Made by a program: the position numbers and the translations under genes. Positions 44,147 to 53,377 of a stretch of DNA of 64,000 nucleotides are shown here, one piece after another (the first letter of the stretch is position 1; each line of letters begins with the position of its first letter). The DNA lies in contig NZ_RCWT01000014.1 of NCBI RefSeq assembly GCF_003688595.1, positions 1 to 64,000 of the forward strand, written 5' to 3'. The DNA is from Sphingomonas sp. PP-F2F-G114-C0414 (lineage in GTDB: Bacteria; Pseudomonadota; Alphaproteobacteria; Sphingomonadales; Sphingomonadaceae). The notes beneath the pieces were generated by a model. The model did no database searches. It was not told the origin of the DNA and worked only from the letters and a program-made list of their open reading frames with translations.

Positions 44147-45005
44147 TTTTCGCCTCCTCGAGGGCGGTTTCTAACTGTTGGAAGGTCGGTGCCTTCGTCG
44201 ATGGTGTCATGCGGCGGGCGATCTCGATCGCGACCTGCGTCGGCAGCCCCTGCGCGTGCGCGACGATCGCGCTCTTGACGATCAGGAACGGCTTGGCGTC
44301 GGCGTCGATCGTCTCGTGCAATTTCGCGGCGAGCGGACCGACCAGGCAATAGGCCAGCATCACGCCGAGGAAGGTGCCGACCAGCGCGCCGCCGATCATC
44401 GCGCCGAGCACGTCGGTCGGCTGGTCGATCGATCCCATCGTCTTGATGACGCCGAGCACCGCGGCGACGATGCCGATCGCGGGCAGGCCGTCGGCCATCA
44501 GCTGGAGCGCGTGCTGCGGCGCCAGCTCCTCGTGATGATGGTTCTCGATGTCGTTATCCATCGCCTCGGCGATCTGGTGCGGATCCTCGAAGCTGACCGT
44601 CATCATCCGCAGATAGTCGCAGATGAACGCCACCAGATGATGGTCCGCGAGGATGCGCGGATAGCGGCTGAAGATCGGGCTTTCCGCCGGCGTATCCAGA
44701 TGCGGCTCGATCCCGATCGCGCCGCTCCGCTTGAACGTCGACAGCAATCCGAACAACAGGGTCAGCAGATCGCGATAGTCGCTCTCGGTCCAGCGTCCGC
44801 CCTTGAAGGTGCGGAGCAGACCTTTGCCGGCCTGCTTCACCGTCGGCACCGAGTTGGAGACGATGAACGCGCCGATCGCCGCGCCGCCGATCGCGACCAG
44901 CTCGTGCGGCAGCGCGTGCATCACGATATCCATCTTGCCGCCGGACCAGATGAAACTGCCGAACACGCAAGCGAGGATGATGATGAAACCTATACCATTT
45001 ACCAT
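44121..45005 (-). CDS. motA: Flagellar stator protein MotA
   Basis: MotA forms the torque-generating stator with MotB. The 294-residue product has four membrane segments: two at the N-terminus (IGFIIILACVFGSFIWSGGK; ELVAIGGAAIGAFIVSNSV) and two near 170-215 (LPAIGIVAAVLGVIKTMG; MIGGALVGTFLGVMLAYCLV). The charged cytoplasmic loop lies between. First gene of the che/mot operon, 35 bases after a CCTATAAC box. Confidence 0.96.
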   Translation of the reverse strand: MVNGIGFIIILACVFGSFIWSGGKMDIVMHALPHELVAIGGAAIGAFIVSNSVPTVKQAGKGLLRTFKGGRWTESDYRDLLTLLFGLLSTFKRSGAIGIEPHLDTPAESPIFSRYPRILADHHLVAFICDYLRMMTVSFEDPHQIAEAMDNDIENHHHEELAPQHALQLMADGLPAIGIVAAVLGVIKTMGSIDQPTDVLGAMIGGALVGTFLGVMLAYCLVGPLAAKLHETIDADAKPFLIVKSAIVAHAQGLPTQVAIEIARRMTPSTKAPTFQQLETALEEAKNDFNALTA

Positions 45006-45040
45006 GGTCCGCGACCGTTCCTTCGTACCGGGTTTATGTT

Positions 45041-45067
45041 GTTATAGGAGGGCCGCAGGGCCTTCGG
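45041..45067 (-). promoter_or_regulatory. Flagellar promoter of the motA-che-motB operon
   Basis: CCTATAAC on the minus strand (45048 to 45041) lies 35 bases before motA; CCGA (45067-45064, context GGACCGA) stands 15 bases upstream. All thirteen genes down to the PilZ gene are tightly packed, so this may drive the whole operon. Confidence 0.62.
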
Positions 45068-45081
45068 TCCGGTCCGCGGCA

Positions 45082-45918
45082 TTAAGCGGCGACCGGATGG
45101 TCGCGCGTCATGTGGCCGTCCTGCCAATCGATTACCGCGAGGTAGTTGCGCAGGCGGCTTTCCTCGATCCGGGCGAGCAACGCATTGTCGTGCAGGGGTA
45201 ACAGCAGCGCCGCGACCGCCTCGCTCCACGGCGTGTCGGCGGCAAACACGACGCCCAGGCCGAACACCGCGGGAAGATAGGCGAAGGCCAGCGCGCGACC
45301 GTCGGTGGTGGCGTCGGCGACGAAATCCTCGACCGCGGTCAGCACGCCGTTGCGCGGGCCGCCGGCCTGCAAGGCGAAGGCGAACTGGCCCATGCCGCGA
45401 AAGCCGCGACCGGGGGTCAGGTCGTCGCGGTCGAGCAATGCGCCCGCGGTGTAGCTGTGCGGATGGCGGTGCTCGGCCGGAATACGGTCGGGCGCGTAAT
45501 ACATGTCGCGGCGCGCGCACGGCCAGCCGACGTCGTGGAGGAAGGCGAGCAGCGGCTTGCCGTCGCGGCGTCCGATCCGGTCGATCTCTGCGAGTTCGCG
45601 CGAGACGGTGTGGTAGTTGTGATCGCCGTCGATCAGCCACGCATCGATCCCCGCCAGCCCGGGCACCGCGTCGAGGCTCGGCTGGGCGATATGACGGACG
45701 CAGGGCGTGGCGGCGGCCCAGGCGGCGAAGCCGGGCGCGGGGGAGGGGTCGATGCTCGTCAGATGCCCGTCGATCGGCGCGAGATGATCCGCTAGCCGGT
45801 GCGACATGCCGCCGAACTCCGCGCCGATCTCGGCCACGGCGCGGGCGTCCGCCGCGGTCAGGCACGCGAGGATGGTCGCGGAGAATTCGGCCATCGAATG
45901 GATCAGCAGTTCGCTCAT
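45082..45918 (-). CDS. SAM-dependent methyltransferase, probably surface or flagellin modification
   Basis: From ATG 45918 the product is 278 residues. The N-terminal part has a class I methyltransferase pattern of the Methyltransf_24 type: VAEIGAEFGGMSHRLADHLA, then GHLTSIDPSPAPGF and GIDAWLIDGDHNYHTVSREL. It is coupled by a 4-base overlap to the HAD protein. The substrate is not evident; flagellin or a glycan on it is inferred from the shared flagellar promoter. Confidence 0.72.
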   Translation of the reverse strand: MSELLIHSMAEFSATILACLTAADARAVAEIGAEFGGMSHRLADHLAPIDGHLTSIDPSPAPGFAAWAAATPCVRHIAQPSLDAVPGLAGIDAWLIDGDHNYHTVSRELAEIDRIGRRDGKPLLAFLHDVGWPCARRDMYYAPDRIPAEHRHPHSYTAGALLDRDDLTPGRGFRGMGQFAFALQAGGPRNGVLTAVEDFVADATTDGRALAFAYLPAVFGLGVVFAADTPWSEAVAALLLPLHDNALLARIEESRLRNYLAVIDWQDGHMTRDHPVAA

Positions 45919-48332
45919 GCGACGGCTCCTGCTAGGACGGGGGCGTTCTGGTCGGTGCGCGGCGCGACCGGATCGCGCGGCACGAGCGGACGGAAGACGA
46001 TCGCCAGCATCATCGGGACGGTGTCGCTGCCGGGCGTAAGCGGCGGTGGCGGAACCATCAGGAACGCGTCGGGGTCGGTGCACTGGAACAGATGCGGGGC
46101 GACCTGTTCGAGCCCTTCGCATGACGGCATCGCGGGGATCGCCCGGGCGCTGGCCCTGGCATCGCCGACGAGGAACGCCTCGACCGGGAGAAAATGCGCG
46201 GACTCGATCTGCAACCATTCATGCTCGCGGCCGAACTGCACGCCGACCGTGTAGCGGCAGGCGCCGACCGGGATCGCCGCGACGTGATAGCCGTCGTGGG
46301 TCGGCGTCGCGCGCACGCTGTCCGCGAACGCGTCCTGCCCGTCGACCATCAGCACCGGGATATCGATCCCGGAATCGCAGAAATCGGCATAGCGCAGATC
46401 GAGCCCGAAGCGGCGTTGCGCGAGATAGGCGAGGCTGGTCGGCAGGCCCTGACCGCGCAGTTCGGCGGGCAGGTACATCCGGTCGCTGTTCTTGAGATAG
46501 AACAACCCGCGTTCGCGCAGGCCGCGGCTGGCAGTGGCCGGATCGAACAGCGTGATCATGTGATCGGTACCGAGATTGGCGTCGTGTTCGAAGCGGGCGA
46601 ACAGCGCGATCTCGTGCGGGAGCGGCAGGAACAGCAACCGGGCCAGCGCGGCGACCGCCGCCGGTTGCGTCGTCGTGGCTGCATCGCGATCATGGCGGCG
46701 GATTGTCGCCGACCGCTCCGCCTGCGCAAACACGACGCAGCCCGCCTGGACGCGTTCGCGCGCCTCGCTCTGCTGGCCCTTGATCCCGGGCGTGCCGCGG
46801 ACCGCAACGCCGTCCGCATAGTCGATCACCGACCCCTGCGACGCGGTGCAGAGCTGTTCGACGACGGCGATCGATCCGATCAGCGCGTCGAGCACGCCCT
46901 GGTCGTAGGTGGTCGCATCGATCATGCCGCATTTGTCGAGCCCGCTCGGCAAGGTCTCCGCGAGCAGCAGGTAGCGGCCGGCGACATGCACCCCGAACGC
47001 GTCGGACAGCACCGCCTCGATATTGTTCTGGACGCTGCCGTTATAGCCGAGATCGACGAGCATCAGCGTGTCGCCGGGCGCGGGATCGACGAGGGCGCGG
47101 ATATAGGCGATCAACCGGTCGGCGAACGCGCGGCCACGCTGTGCGATGCGCTCTGCCCAGGGCGCGGCGCCGATCGTTTCGGCGAGCGAATAGGCGCCGT
47201 TCTTGGTCGCGGCGTCGGCGACCAGCGCGTCGGCTTCGTCCGCGTCGATCAGCAGCTGGCGAAGGAAATCCTTGCCCGATCCGTCGCCGATCTCGTCGAC
47301 CACGAACCGTCGCGCTGCGCCGTCGCGGCCGAGCCCCGCGGCGATCGCGGTGAAGCGGCTGATCTCGACCGCGTGCGTGGTGCGATCGGGAAACGCTGCG
47401 TCGAACACGAGCCGCGGCAAGAAGCCGTCGCGCATCAGGAACAGCAGATGCGTGGTGCCGCCGCGCTCGGCCTGGTTCGCGTCCGCTTCGGTCGCGATCC
47501 AGTGCGCGAACGGCGTCATGATCGGGCCCAACGTGGCGAACCCGAGCGCGGCCGCGGGATCCTCGATCGCGGGCTCGCCGAGCGCCACCGCGGCACGGTG
47601 CGGCTGGAAGATCGCATCCGTGTCCGGCCCGGCGACGAGCGTGGCGACGCTCCGCTCGAGCCGGTGACGCTGCACCGCGGTCTCGGTGAACTGGACCAGA
47701 TGCAGCGCGCGCAGGCCGTGGCGGGCTGCGGACACCCCGTCCGCGACCGGGTTGTCGCCGATATGCAGGATGCGGTCGGCGCGGACCGCGGTCTGGCGCA
47801 GGACGGTGTCGAACAGCGCTTCGGCCTTGGCGCTGCGATGCTCGCACGAGCAGAATATCCGGTCGATCAGGTCCGCGACCTCGTCGCCCGCCGCCGCGCG
47901 GATCAGCGTTTCGAGCTGATCGCGTTCGAGATAGGTATCGCTGACGATCACGACCTTCAGCCCGCGCCGCTTGGCCTCGCGCATCAGCGCAACCGTCGGC
48001 GCGAACGCGTAGCAATGCTGCGCTTCGACCAGGATCTCGTGGTTCACATAGCGCTCGCGCGTGGCGGTATCGGCGTCGGGGAGTAGCGCCGCGTAGATCT
48101 CGCGCAGCGTGACTTCGCCCGAGCGGCGATGCTCCAGCAATCGCGCTTTCCGCGCGACGGCTTCGGCACGGATCCGCTGGTCAGGCGACACGCCGTCGAG
48201 CAACGTGAAGATATCGGCCGGCCTGTGGGTATCGCGCCACAACAGCGTATCGAAACAATCGAGCGACAGCATCGACAGTCCGCGATGGCCATCCAGGGCG
48301 TGCGGCAACTGGTGAGGCAGGATGGTCTGCAT
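45915..48332 (-). CDS. Large HAD-superfamily protein, probably surface or flagellin modification
   Basis: The 805-residue product has an N-terminal HAD domain: nucleophile Asp25 and acid Asp28 in SLDCFDTLLW, motif II in VVIVSDTYLERDQ, and motif IV in ILHIGDNPVADGVSA. The remaining ~550 residues are not recognised; they include a second region (LMLVDLGYNGSVQNNIEAVL) of a type seen in large HAD proteins next to polysaccharide genes. Paired with the methyltransferase. A CCTATAAG box is 82 bases upstream, so it is likely expressed with flagella. Confidence 0.72.
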   Translation of the reverse strand: MQTILPHQLPHALDGHRGLSMLSLDCFDTLLWRDTHRPADIFTLLDGVSPDQRIRAEAVARKARLLEHRRSGEVTLREIYAALLPDADTATRERYVNHEILVEAQHCYAFAPTVALMREAKRRGLKVVIVSDTYLERDQLETLIRAAAGDEVADLIDRIFCSCEHRSAKAEALFDTVLRQTAVRADRILHIGDNPVADGVSAARHGLRALHLVQFTETAVQRHRLERSVATLVAGPDTDAIFQPHRAAVALGEPAIEDPAAALGFATLGPIMTPFAHWIATEADANQAERGGTTHLLFLMRDGFLPRLVFDAAFPDRTTHAVEISRFTAIAAGLGRDGAARRFVVDEIGDGSGKDFLRQLLIDADEADALVADAATKNGAYSLAETIGAAPWAERIAQRGRAFADRLIAYIRALVDPAPGDTLMLVDLGYNGSVQNNIEAVLSDAFGVHVAGRYLLLAETLPSGLDKCGMIDATTYDQGVLDALIGSIAVVEQLCTASQGSVIDYADGVAVRGTPGIKGQQSEARERVQAGCVVFAQAERSATIRRHDRDAATTTQPAAVAALARLLFLPLPHEIALFARFEHDANLGTDHMITLFDPATASRGLRERGLFYLKNSDRMYLPAELRGQGLPTSLAYLAQRRFGLDLRYADFCDSGIDIPVLMVDGQDAFADSVRATPTHDGYHVAAIPVGACRYTVGVQFGREHEWLQIESAHFLPVEAFLVGDARASARAIPAMPSCEGLEQVAPHLFQCTDPDAFLMVPPPPLTPGSDTVPMMLAIVFRPLVPRDPVAPRTDQNAPVLAGAVA

Positions 48333-48414
48333 GGACGGGCTTTCCGGCTAAATGGCGTCCCGTGGTGCCGCCCGCAGCGGACCCCTGTGGAACCCCGCAG
48401 TGGGACATGACCAT

Positions 48415-48441
48415 CTTATAGGACGCAACCGGCACCGCCGG
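48415..48441 (-). promoter_or_regulatory. Flagellar promoter of the HAD-methyltransferase pair
   Basis: CCTATAAG on the minus strand (48422 to 48415) is preceded by CCGG (48438-48441) after exactly 15 bases. It lies 82 bases before the HAD start and overlaps the divergent flaF promoter. Confidence 0.62.
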
Positions 48442-48464
48442 CCGCTGCTGCGTCCTAGAATAGG
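48435..48464 (+). promoter_or_regulatory. Flagellar promoter of flaF
   Basis: CCTAGAATAGG (48454-48464) lies 23 bases before the flaF ATG; CCGC (48435-48438) stands 15 bases upstream. Its upstream half is shared with the divergent HAD promoter. Confidence 0.6.
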
Positions 48465-48487
48465 GGAAAGACCGAACGGAGCTGCCG

Positions 48488-48850
48488 ATGTCCACGTCCC
48501 CGATGTCCCTCAACGCGTATCAGCGCACGCGCACGATTACCGAGAGCCCACGCGCGACCGAATGCCGGCTGATGCGCCAGATCACCGGCGAGATGATCGC
48601 CGCGCGCGATGCCGGTGTGGTCGGCGTCCCGCTGACCGCGATCCTGTTTCGCAACCGCGAAGTCTGGAACGCCTTCTCGACCGCGTGCGCGGCGCGCGGC
48701 AACCGCCTGCCCGATTCCCTGCGCGCCTCGATCGTATCGCTCGGCCTGTGGGTCGATCGCTTCACGAGCACGGTCGTGGCCGGTCGCGACGACATCGACG
48801 GGCTGATCGACGTGAACCGGGCGATCATCCAGGGGCTCGAGCAGGACTGA
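48488..48850 (+). CDS. flaF: Flagellin biosynthesis regulator FlaF
   Basis: FlaF promotes flagellin translation and secretion, in opposition to FlbT. The 120-residue product matches the family: MSLNAYQRTRTITESPRATE, then LFRNREVWNAFSTACAARGN and RASIVSLGLWVDRFTSTVV. ATG 48488 has GGAG seven bases ahead; an internal ATG (48503) matches the Caulobacter start better but lacks this site. It is separated by 28 kb from flbT, although the two often adjoin. Confidence 0.92.
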   Translation: MSTSPMSLNAYQRTRTITESPRATECRLMRQITGEMIAARDAGVVGVPLTAILFRNREVWNAFSTACAARGNRLPDSLRASIVSLGLWVDRFTSTVVAGRDDIDGLIDVNRAIIQGLEQD

Positions 48851-48856
48851 CTCGGT

Positions 48857-48886
48857 CGATCGTCGCATCCACGAGTGCGACGATCG
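48857..48886. terminator. Hairpin between flaF and the efflux operon
   Basis: A perfect 11-bp stem (CGATCGTCGCA with its complement) and an 8-base loop lie between two convergent genes. No T-run follows on either strand, so termination strength is uncertain. Confidence 0.5.
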
Positions 48887-48909
48887 GGTGGCGATGCGCG
48901 GCATCGGGC

Positions 48910-50331
48910 CTAACCGCCAAGCGCGCGGTGGAGCTGGATGTGCGCGAGCGTCGACGCGACGCGCTGGCGAACGACCGCGAGCTCTGCCGTCAGTGCGGCT
49001 TGGCGCGTGTCGAGCAGGGGCAGTGCGCCGATATCGCCGCGGGCATAGCGCGCCTCGACCATCGCGACCGTTTGCCGCCGCGACGCCAGATCGCGATCGT
49101 AGAGCGTAGCGCGTTCGGTTGCGGCGCGCGTTGCGGACAGCGCGTCGTCGACTTCGCGCCAGGCGTTGAGGACGGTCTGGCGGTAGGCGATCGCGGCGCT
49201 GCGGTCTTCGGACCGACGCAGGTCGAGTTGCCGTTGCAAGCGTCCGCCTGAGAAGATCGGCAGCGACAGGCTGGGGCCGATGCTCGTGCTGCGCGCGTTC
49301 CAGCCGAAATCGGCCAGGTTCAGCACGTCGATGTCGAACAGCCCGGTCAGGCTGATCTTCGGATAGAAATCGGCCTGCGCGACGCCGATCTGCGCGGTCG
49401 CCGCATGAAGCCGCGCTTCGGCCTCGACGATATCGGGGCGGGTCCGGGCGACCTCGGAGGGCAGGCGTACCGCTACCGACGGGAGCGGCCTGAGCGGTGC
49501 CAGCGTGGTGCGGTCGAACGGCGCTGCATCCGGCGTGGCACCGACCAGGATCGCCAGCGCGCGCTGCGTGGTTGCCGCCTGATGGTCCAGCTCGACGATA
49601 TCGCCGTGCAGCGCACGCAGCTTGTCCTCGGTCGCCGCAAGATCGATCGGCGTCGCGAGACCGCGGTCCAGCAGTGCGCGTGCGATCGCGGCGTTGCGCT
49701 CGGCGAGCCCCACGCCGTCCTGTGCGATGCGGTGTTCTTCCCACAGGCCGCGTAGCTGAACATAGGTGCGCGCGACCTCGGCTTCGACCGACAGGCGTAC
49801 GCCGCGCGCGGCGGCTTCGGTGGCTGCGACCGACGCCTGCGCTGCCTCGGCCTGGCGACGATGACCGCCCCAGAGGTCGAGCTCCCAGCTTGCGCCGACG
49901 CCGACGCTGTAGAGATCGAAGTCGACGCCCTTGGGCGGGGCGGTCGTCGGGCTGACGCCGAGCAGCGTCTGCGTCACCGAGGCGATGCCCGCAGTGCCGA
50001 CCCGCTCGCGGCTGTAGCCCGCCTGACCCTCGACCTGCGGCGCTCCGGCGGCGCGGGCTTGCCCCCGTTCGATCCGTGCGGCGGTGATCCGCTCGATCGC
50101 TGCCGCGATATCGAGGTTGTCCGAGCCTGCGCGCGCCTCCAGCGCATCGAGCACGGGATCGTCGAAGCTGCGCCACCAGCGCGCATCGGTGCTACCCGAC
50201 ACCGGGGTCGCACCCTGCCAGACGGGCGGCAGGATCGGCGCGGGGGGCGTGAAGTTCGGGCCGACCGTGCAGCCCGCCAGCGCCGCGGCGAACAGCAGCG
50301 GCAAAGCCCGCGTGATTTTCGGATCATGCAT
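48910..50331 (-). CDS. RND efflux outer-membrane lipoprotein (NodT family)
   Basis: Outer-membrane channel of a tripartite efflux pump. The 473-residue product has a lipoprotein signal (LPLLFAAALAGC, Cys21) and two OEP repeats (SWELDLWGGHRRQAEAAQAS is the hallmark DLWG region; ALLDRGLATPIDLAATEDKL and ARYARGDIGALPLLDTRQAA are the repeated helix turns). Its start overlaps the end of the RND gene by 8 bases; last gene of the operon. Confidence 0.93.
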   Translation of the reverse strand: MHDPKITRALPLLFAAALAGCTVGPNFTPPAPILPPVWQGATPVSGSTDARWWRSFDDPVLDALEARAGSDNLDIAAAIERITAARIERGQARAAGAPQVEGQAGYSRERVGTAGIASVTQTLLGVSPTTAPPKGVDFDLYSVGVGASWELDLWGGHRRQAEAAQASVAATEAAARGVRLSVEAEVARTYVQLRGLWEEHRIAQDGVGLAERNAAIARALLDRGLATPIDLAATEDKLRALHGDIVELDHQAATTQRALAILVGATPDAAPFDRTTLAPLRPLPSVAVRLPSEVARTRPDIVEAEARLHAATAQIGVAQADFYPKISLTGLFDIDVLNLADFGWNARSTSIGPSLSLPIFSGGRLQRQLDLRRSEDRSAAIAYRQTVLNAWREVDDALSATRAATERATLYDRDLASRRQTVAMVEARYARGDIGALPLLDTRQAALTAELAVVRQRVASTLAHIQLHRALGG

Positions 50332-53300
50332 CGTGGTGGTCCTGCTGCGGAAGGCTGGATGTGCGATCGAACGCGAGCGCGTAGAGCGCGGGCAGGGCGA
50401 CCAGCGTGAGGATCGTCGCGCCGATCAGCCCGCCGATCATCACGATCGCCATCGGTCCCCAGAAGATGTTGAAGCACAGTGGAATGAACGCCAGCACCGC
50501 CGCCAGCGCGGTCAGCACGACCGGGCGCGAGCGGCCGATCGTCGCGGCCCGGATCGCCGCGTGCAGGTCCATGCCGTCTGCCTGGTTGTGCGTCACCTGA
50601 TCGACCAGGATGATCGAGTTGCGCATGATCATCCCCGCCAGCGCGATCAGCCCGAGCAACGCGACGAACCCGAACGGCGCGCCCGTTACGACCAGCGCCG
50701 CGACCGCGCCGATCAGCCCGAGCGGCGCGGTCGCCAGTACCAGCAAGGTGCGGCCGATGCTCTGCAACTGGATCATCAGCAGCACGAGCATCAGCGCGAA
50801 GGTGACAGGCAGCAACGCATAGATCGCGTCGTTCGCCTTGGCCGACAACTCGCTGTCGCCGCCATCCTCGATCCGGTAGCCAGCGGGCAGCGATGTCTTG
50901 ATCGCGGCGACGCGCGCGGCGGCGGCGTCGACGACTTCGGACGCCTGCACGTCGCCGGTCATGTCGGCCTGCACGGTCATGCAGAGTTCGCCGTTGCGCG
51001 TCCATAGGATCGGCTGCTCGGTGGTCGCGTCGATCCGCGCTACCTGGCCGAGCGGGACCGGACCGCCCGGCGTGCTGACCGCCATGTCGGCAAGCCGCCC
51101 CGGATCGGTGCGATCTGCCGCCGTGCCGCGCACGACGATGCCGATCCGCTTGGTCCCGCGGAGGACGTCGCCCGCCGGCTGACCCGACATCATGGTCGCG
51201 ACGTCGCCCGCCAGCCGCGCGCGATCGAGCCCGAGCCGCGCGACCCGTTCCGCGTCGAGATCGAGCCGCATCGCAACCGATGGCGTCCCCCAGTCCGCCT
51301 GGACCGCGGTCGTCCCCGGCGTCGCGCGCAGTACCGCCTCCAGCCGTGCGGCGATGGTCCGCAACATTTCCGGATCGGGGCCGATCACGCGGTATTGCAC
51401 GGGAAAGCCCGCACTCGGCCCGAGCGACAGGCGTCGGATGTGGAGCTTGGCCTCGGGGGACGCGTGGTTCGCCAGCAGCTGCGCGATGACGCGTTCGCGG
51501 GCGTGAAGGTCGGTGGCGACCAGCACCATCGTCGCGGTCGCCGGGTCGGGCAGCGAGGGGCCGTAGGGCAGATAGAAGCGTGGCGACCCCTGGCCGATAT
51601 AGCTGTCTGCCTGCGCGATATCGCGGTTCTTGGCGATGCTCGCCTCGATCCGCTTTACCGCCGCCGAGGTTGCCGCGAGCGAGGACCCTGGTCGCAGGCT
51701 GACGTCCACGATGATCTCGGGGCGGTCCGATACGGGAAAGAATTGCTGGCGGACCAGCATCGCGCCCGCGAGACTCGCGATCAACAGCGCCGCGGTGACC
51801 GCGACCACCGTCTTGCGGCGCGCCATGCATGCATCGACGACGCTGCGCAGTCGTCGATAGACCGGCGTGTCGTACATCGCGTCGGCATCGTGATGCGCGT
51901 GCGCCTCGGGGAGCAGCCGCACACCCAGATACGGCGTGAACACGACCGCGACGACCCAGCTGACCAGCAACGCCGACCCGGTCACCCAGAAGATCCCGCC
52001 GGCATATTCGCTGGTGGTCGATTGCGCGAACCCGACCGGCAGGAATCCGACGATCGTCAGTAGCGTGCCGGTCAGCATCGGGAACGCGGTGTGCGTCCAG
52101 GCATACGCGGCGGCATCGGACCGGCTCGCGCCCCTTTCGAGCTGGACGACCATCGCCTCGACGCTGATGATCGCGTCGTCGACCAGTAGCCCGAGCGACA
52201 GGATCAGCGCGCCGAGCGAAATCCGCTCGAGCCCGATCCCGCTCGCCCCCATGAACAGCGCGACGATCGCGAGCGTCAATGGGACGGACAGCGCGACGAC
52301 CACGCCGGTCCGCCAGCCGAGCGTCACGAACGCGACCAGCAGCACCACCGTCAGCGCGCAGAAGAACTTGATGAGGAACGCGTTCACCGCCTCGCGGATG
52401 TTCTGGCTCTGGTCCTCGACCTGGGTCATCGTGACGCCGGCGGGCAGCGTGCGGCCGAACGTGGCGGCGACCTGCGACAATTGCTTGCCGAAACCCAGCC
52501 CGTCGGCACCCGGCGCCATCGCGATCGCCAGCACCACCGCAGGCTTCGCCGCATGGCGGACCAAGCCGTCGGGCGGATCTGCATAGCCGTTGCTGACGGT
52601 GCCGACGTCGCCGACGCGGATCGTGCCGTTCGCGCCGGGAATGGCGGTGGTCTCGACCGTATCGATGCCGTCGACCGTTCCGCCGATTCGGACGGGGACA
52701 CGCATCGACCGCTCGACCACGCCAGCGGGCGCGACGCTGCTGCGCTTTGCCAGCGCCTGCACGACGGCGTCCGGCGACAGCCCCAGCGCGGCGAGCCGGC
52801 GGGAGTCGACATCGACGAACAGCCGGCGCGGCACCTCGCCGGTGATCTGCACCTTGCCCGCGCCGGGGATGCGCAGCATCGCGTCGCGCGCCTGCTCGGC
52901 CAGCGTCACCAGCCGCGCATTGTCCGCGCCGGTCAGCGTGAAGACATAGCCGTAGACGTCGGCATAGTCGTCATCGGCGGCAACCGTCGCCCCCGCGGGA
53001 AGCCCCGGCTCAAGATCCTTCAGCTGCTTGCGGACCTGTTGCCAGATCACCGGCACGCGGTCCTTCGGCGCGCTGTCCTTCAGCGAAACGCGGATCGCGC
53101 AGCGACCGTCGACGCAGTAGGTCTGGAGGAAATCGAGGTCTTCGGTCGCCCGTAGCCGGCGTTCGATCGGGTCCGCGACCTGCGCGCGCATCTGTGCCGG
53201 CGACGCACCAGGCCACGCCGCGGCGACGATCATCTCCTTCAGCGTGAAGGTCGGGTCCTCGTCGCGCCCCAGCGCGAAGAACTGCGCGGCGCCGGCCGCG

Positions 53301-53374
53301 AACAGCAGCGCGATCAGGAAGCCGACGAGCGCGGGGTGACGGATCGCCCAGCGTGACAGGTTGAAGCGGTCCAT
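50324..53374 (-). CDS. RND efflux permease (AcrB/MexB-type family)
   Basis: Proton-driven inner-membrane pump. The 1016-residue product has the family topology: N-terminal helix (ALVGFLIALLFAAGAAQFFA), then two porter halves and twelve membrane segments. Signature text includes GLLVDDAIISVEAMVVQLER in the fourth-helix region and GFVALLGLIALAGMIMRNSI in the second half. The substrate class is not clear; it resembles the shorter, less characterised pumps rather than AcrB. It follows the fusion protein after 3 bases. Confidence 0.93.
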   Translation of the reverse strand: MDRFNLSRWAIRHPALVGFLIALLFAAGAAQFFALGRDEDPTFTLKEMIVAAAWPGASPAQMRAQVADPIERRLRATEDLDFLQTYCVDGRCAIRVSLKDSAPKDRVPVIWQQVRKQLKDLEPGLPAGATVAADDDYADVYGYVFTLTGADNARLVTLAEQARDAMLRIPGAGKVQITGEVPRRLFVDVDSRRLAALGLSPDAVVQALAKRSSVAPAGVVERSMRVPVRIGGTVDGIDTVETTAIPGANGTIRVGDVGTVSNGYADPPDGLVRHAAKPAVVLAIAMAPGADGLGFGKQLSQVAATFGRTLPAGVTMTQVEDQSQNIREAVNAFLIKFFCALTVVLLVAFVTLGWRTGVVVALSVPLTLAIVALFMGASGIGLERISLGALILSLGLLVDDAIISVEAMVVQLERGASRSDAAAYAWTHTAFPMLTGTLLTIVGFLPVGFAQSTTSEYAGGIFWVTGSALLVSWVVAVVFTPYLGVRLLPEAHAHHDADAMYDTPVYRRLRSVVDACMARRKTVVAVTAALLIASLAGAMLVRQQFFPVSDRPEIIVDVSLRPGSSLAATSAAVKRIEASIAKNRDIAQADSYIGQGSPRFYLPYGPSLPDPATATMVLVATDLHARERVIAQLLANHASPEAKLHIRRLSLGPSAGFPVQYRVIGPDPEMLRTIAARLEAVLRATPGTTAVQADWGTPSVAMRLDLDAERVARLGLDRARLAGDVATMMSGQPAGDVLRGTKRIGIVVRGTAADRTDPGRLADMAVSTPGGPVPLGQVARIDATTEQPILWTRNGELCMTVQADMTGDVQASEVVDAAAARVAAIKTSLPAGYRIEDGGDSELSAKANDAIYALLPVTFALMLVLLMIQLQSIGRTLLVLATAPLGLIGAVAALVVTGAPFGFVALLGLIALAGMIMRNSIILVDQVTHNQADGMDLHAAIRAATIGRSRPVVLTALAAVLAFIPLCFNIFWGPMAIVMIGGLIGATILTLVALPALYALAFDRTSSLPQQDHHDA

Positions 53375-53377
53375 CGC

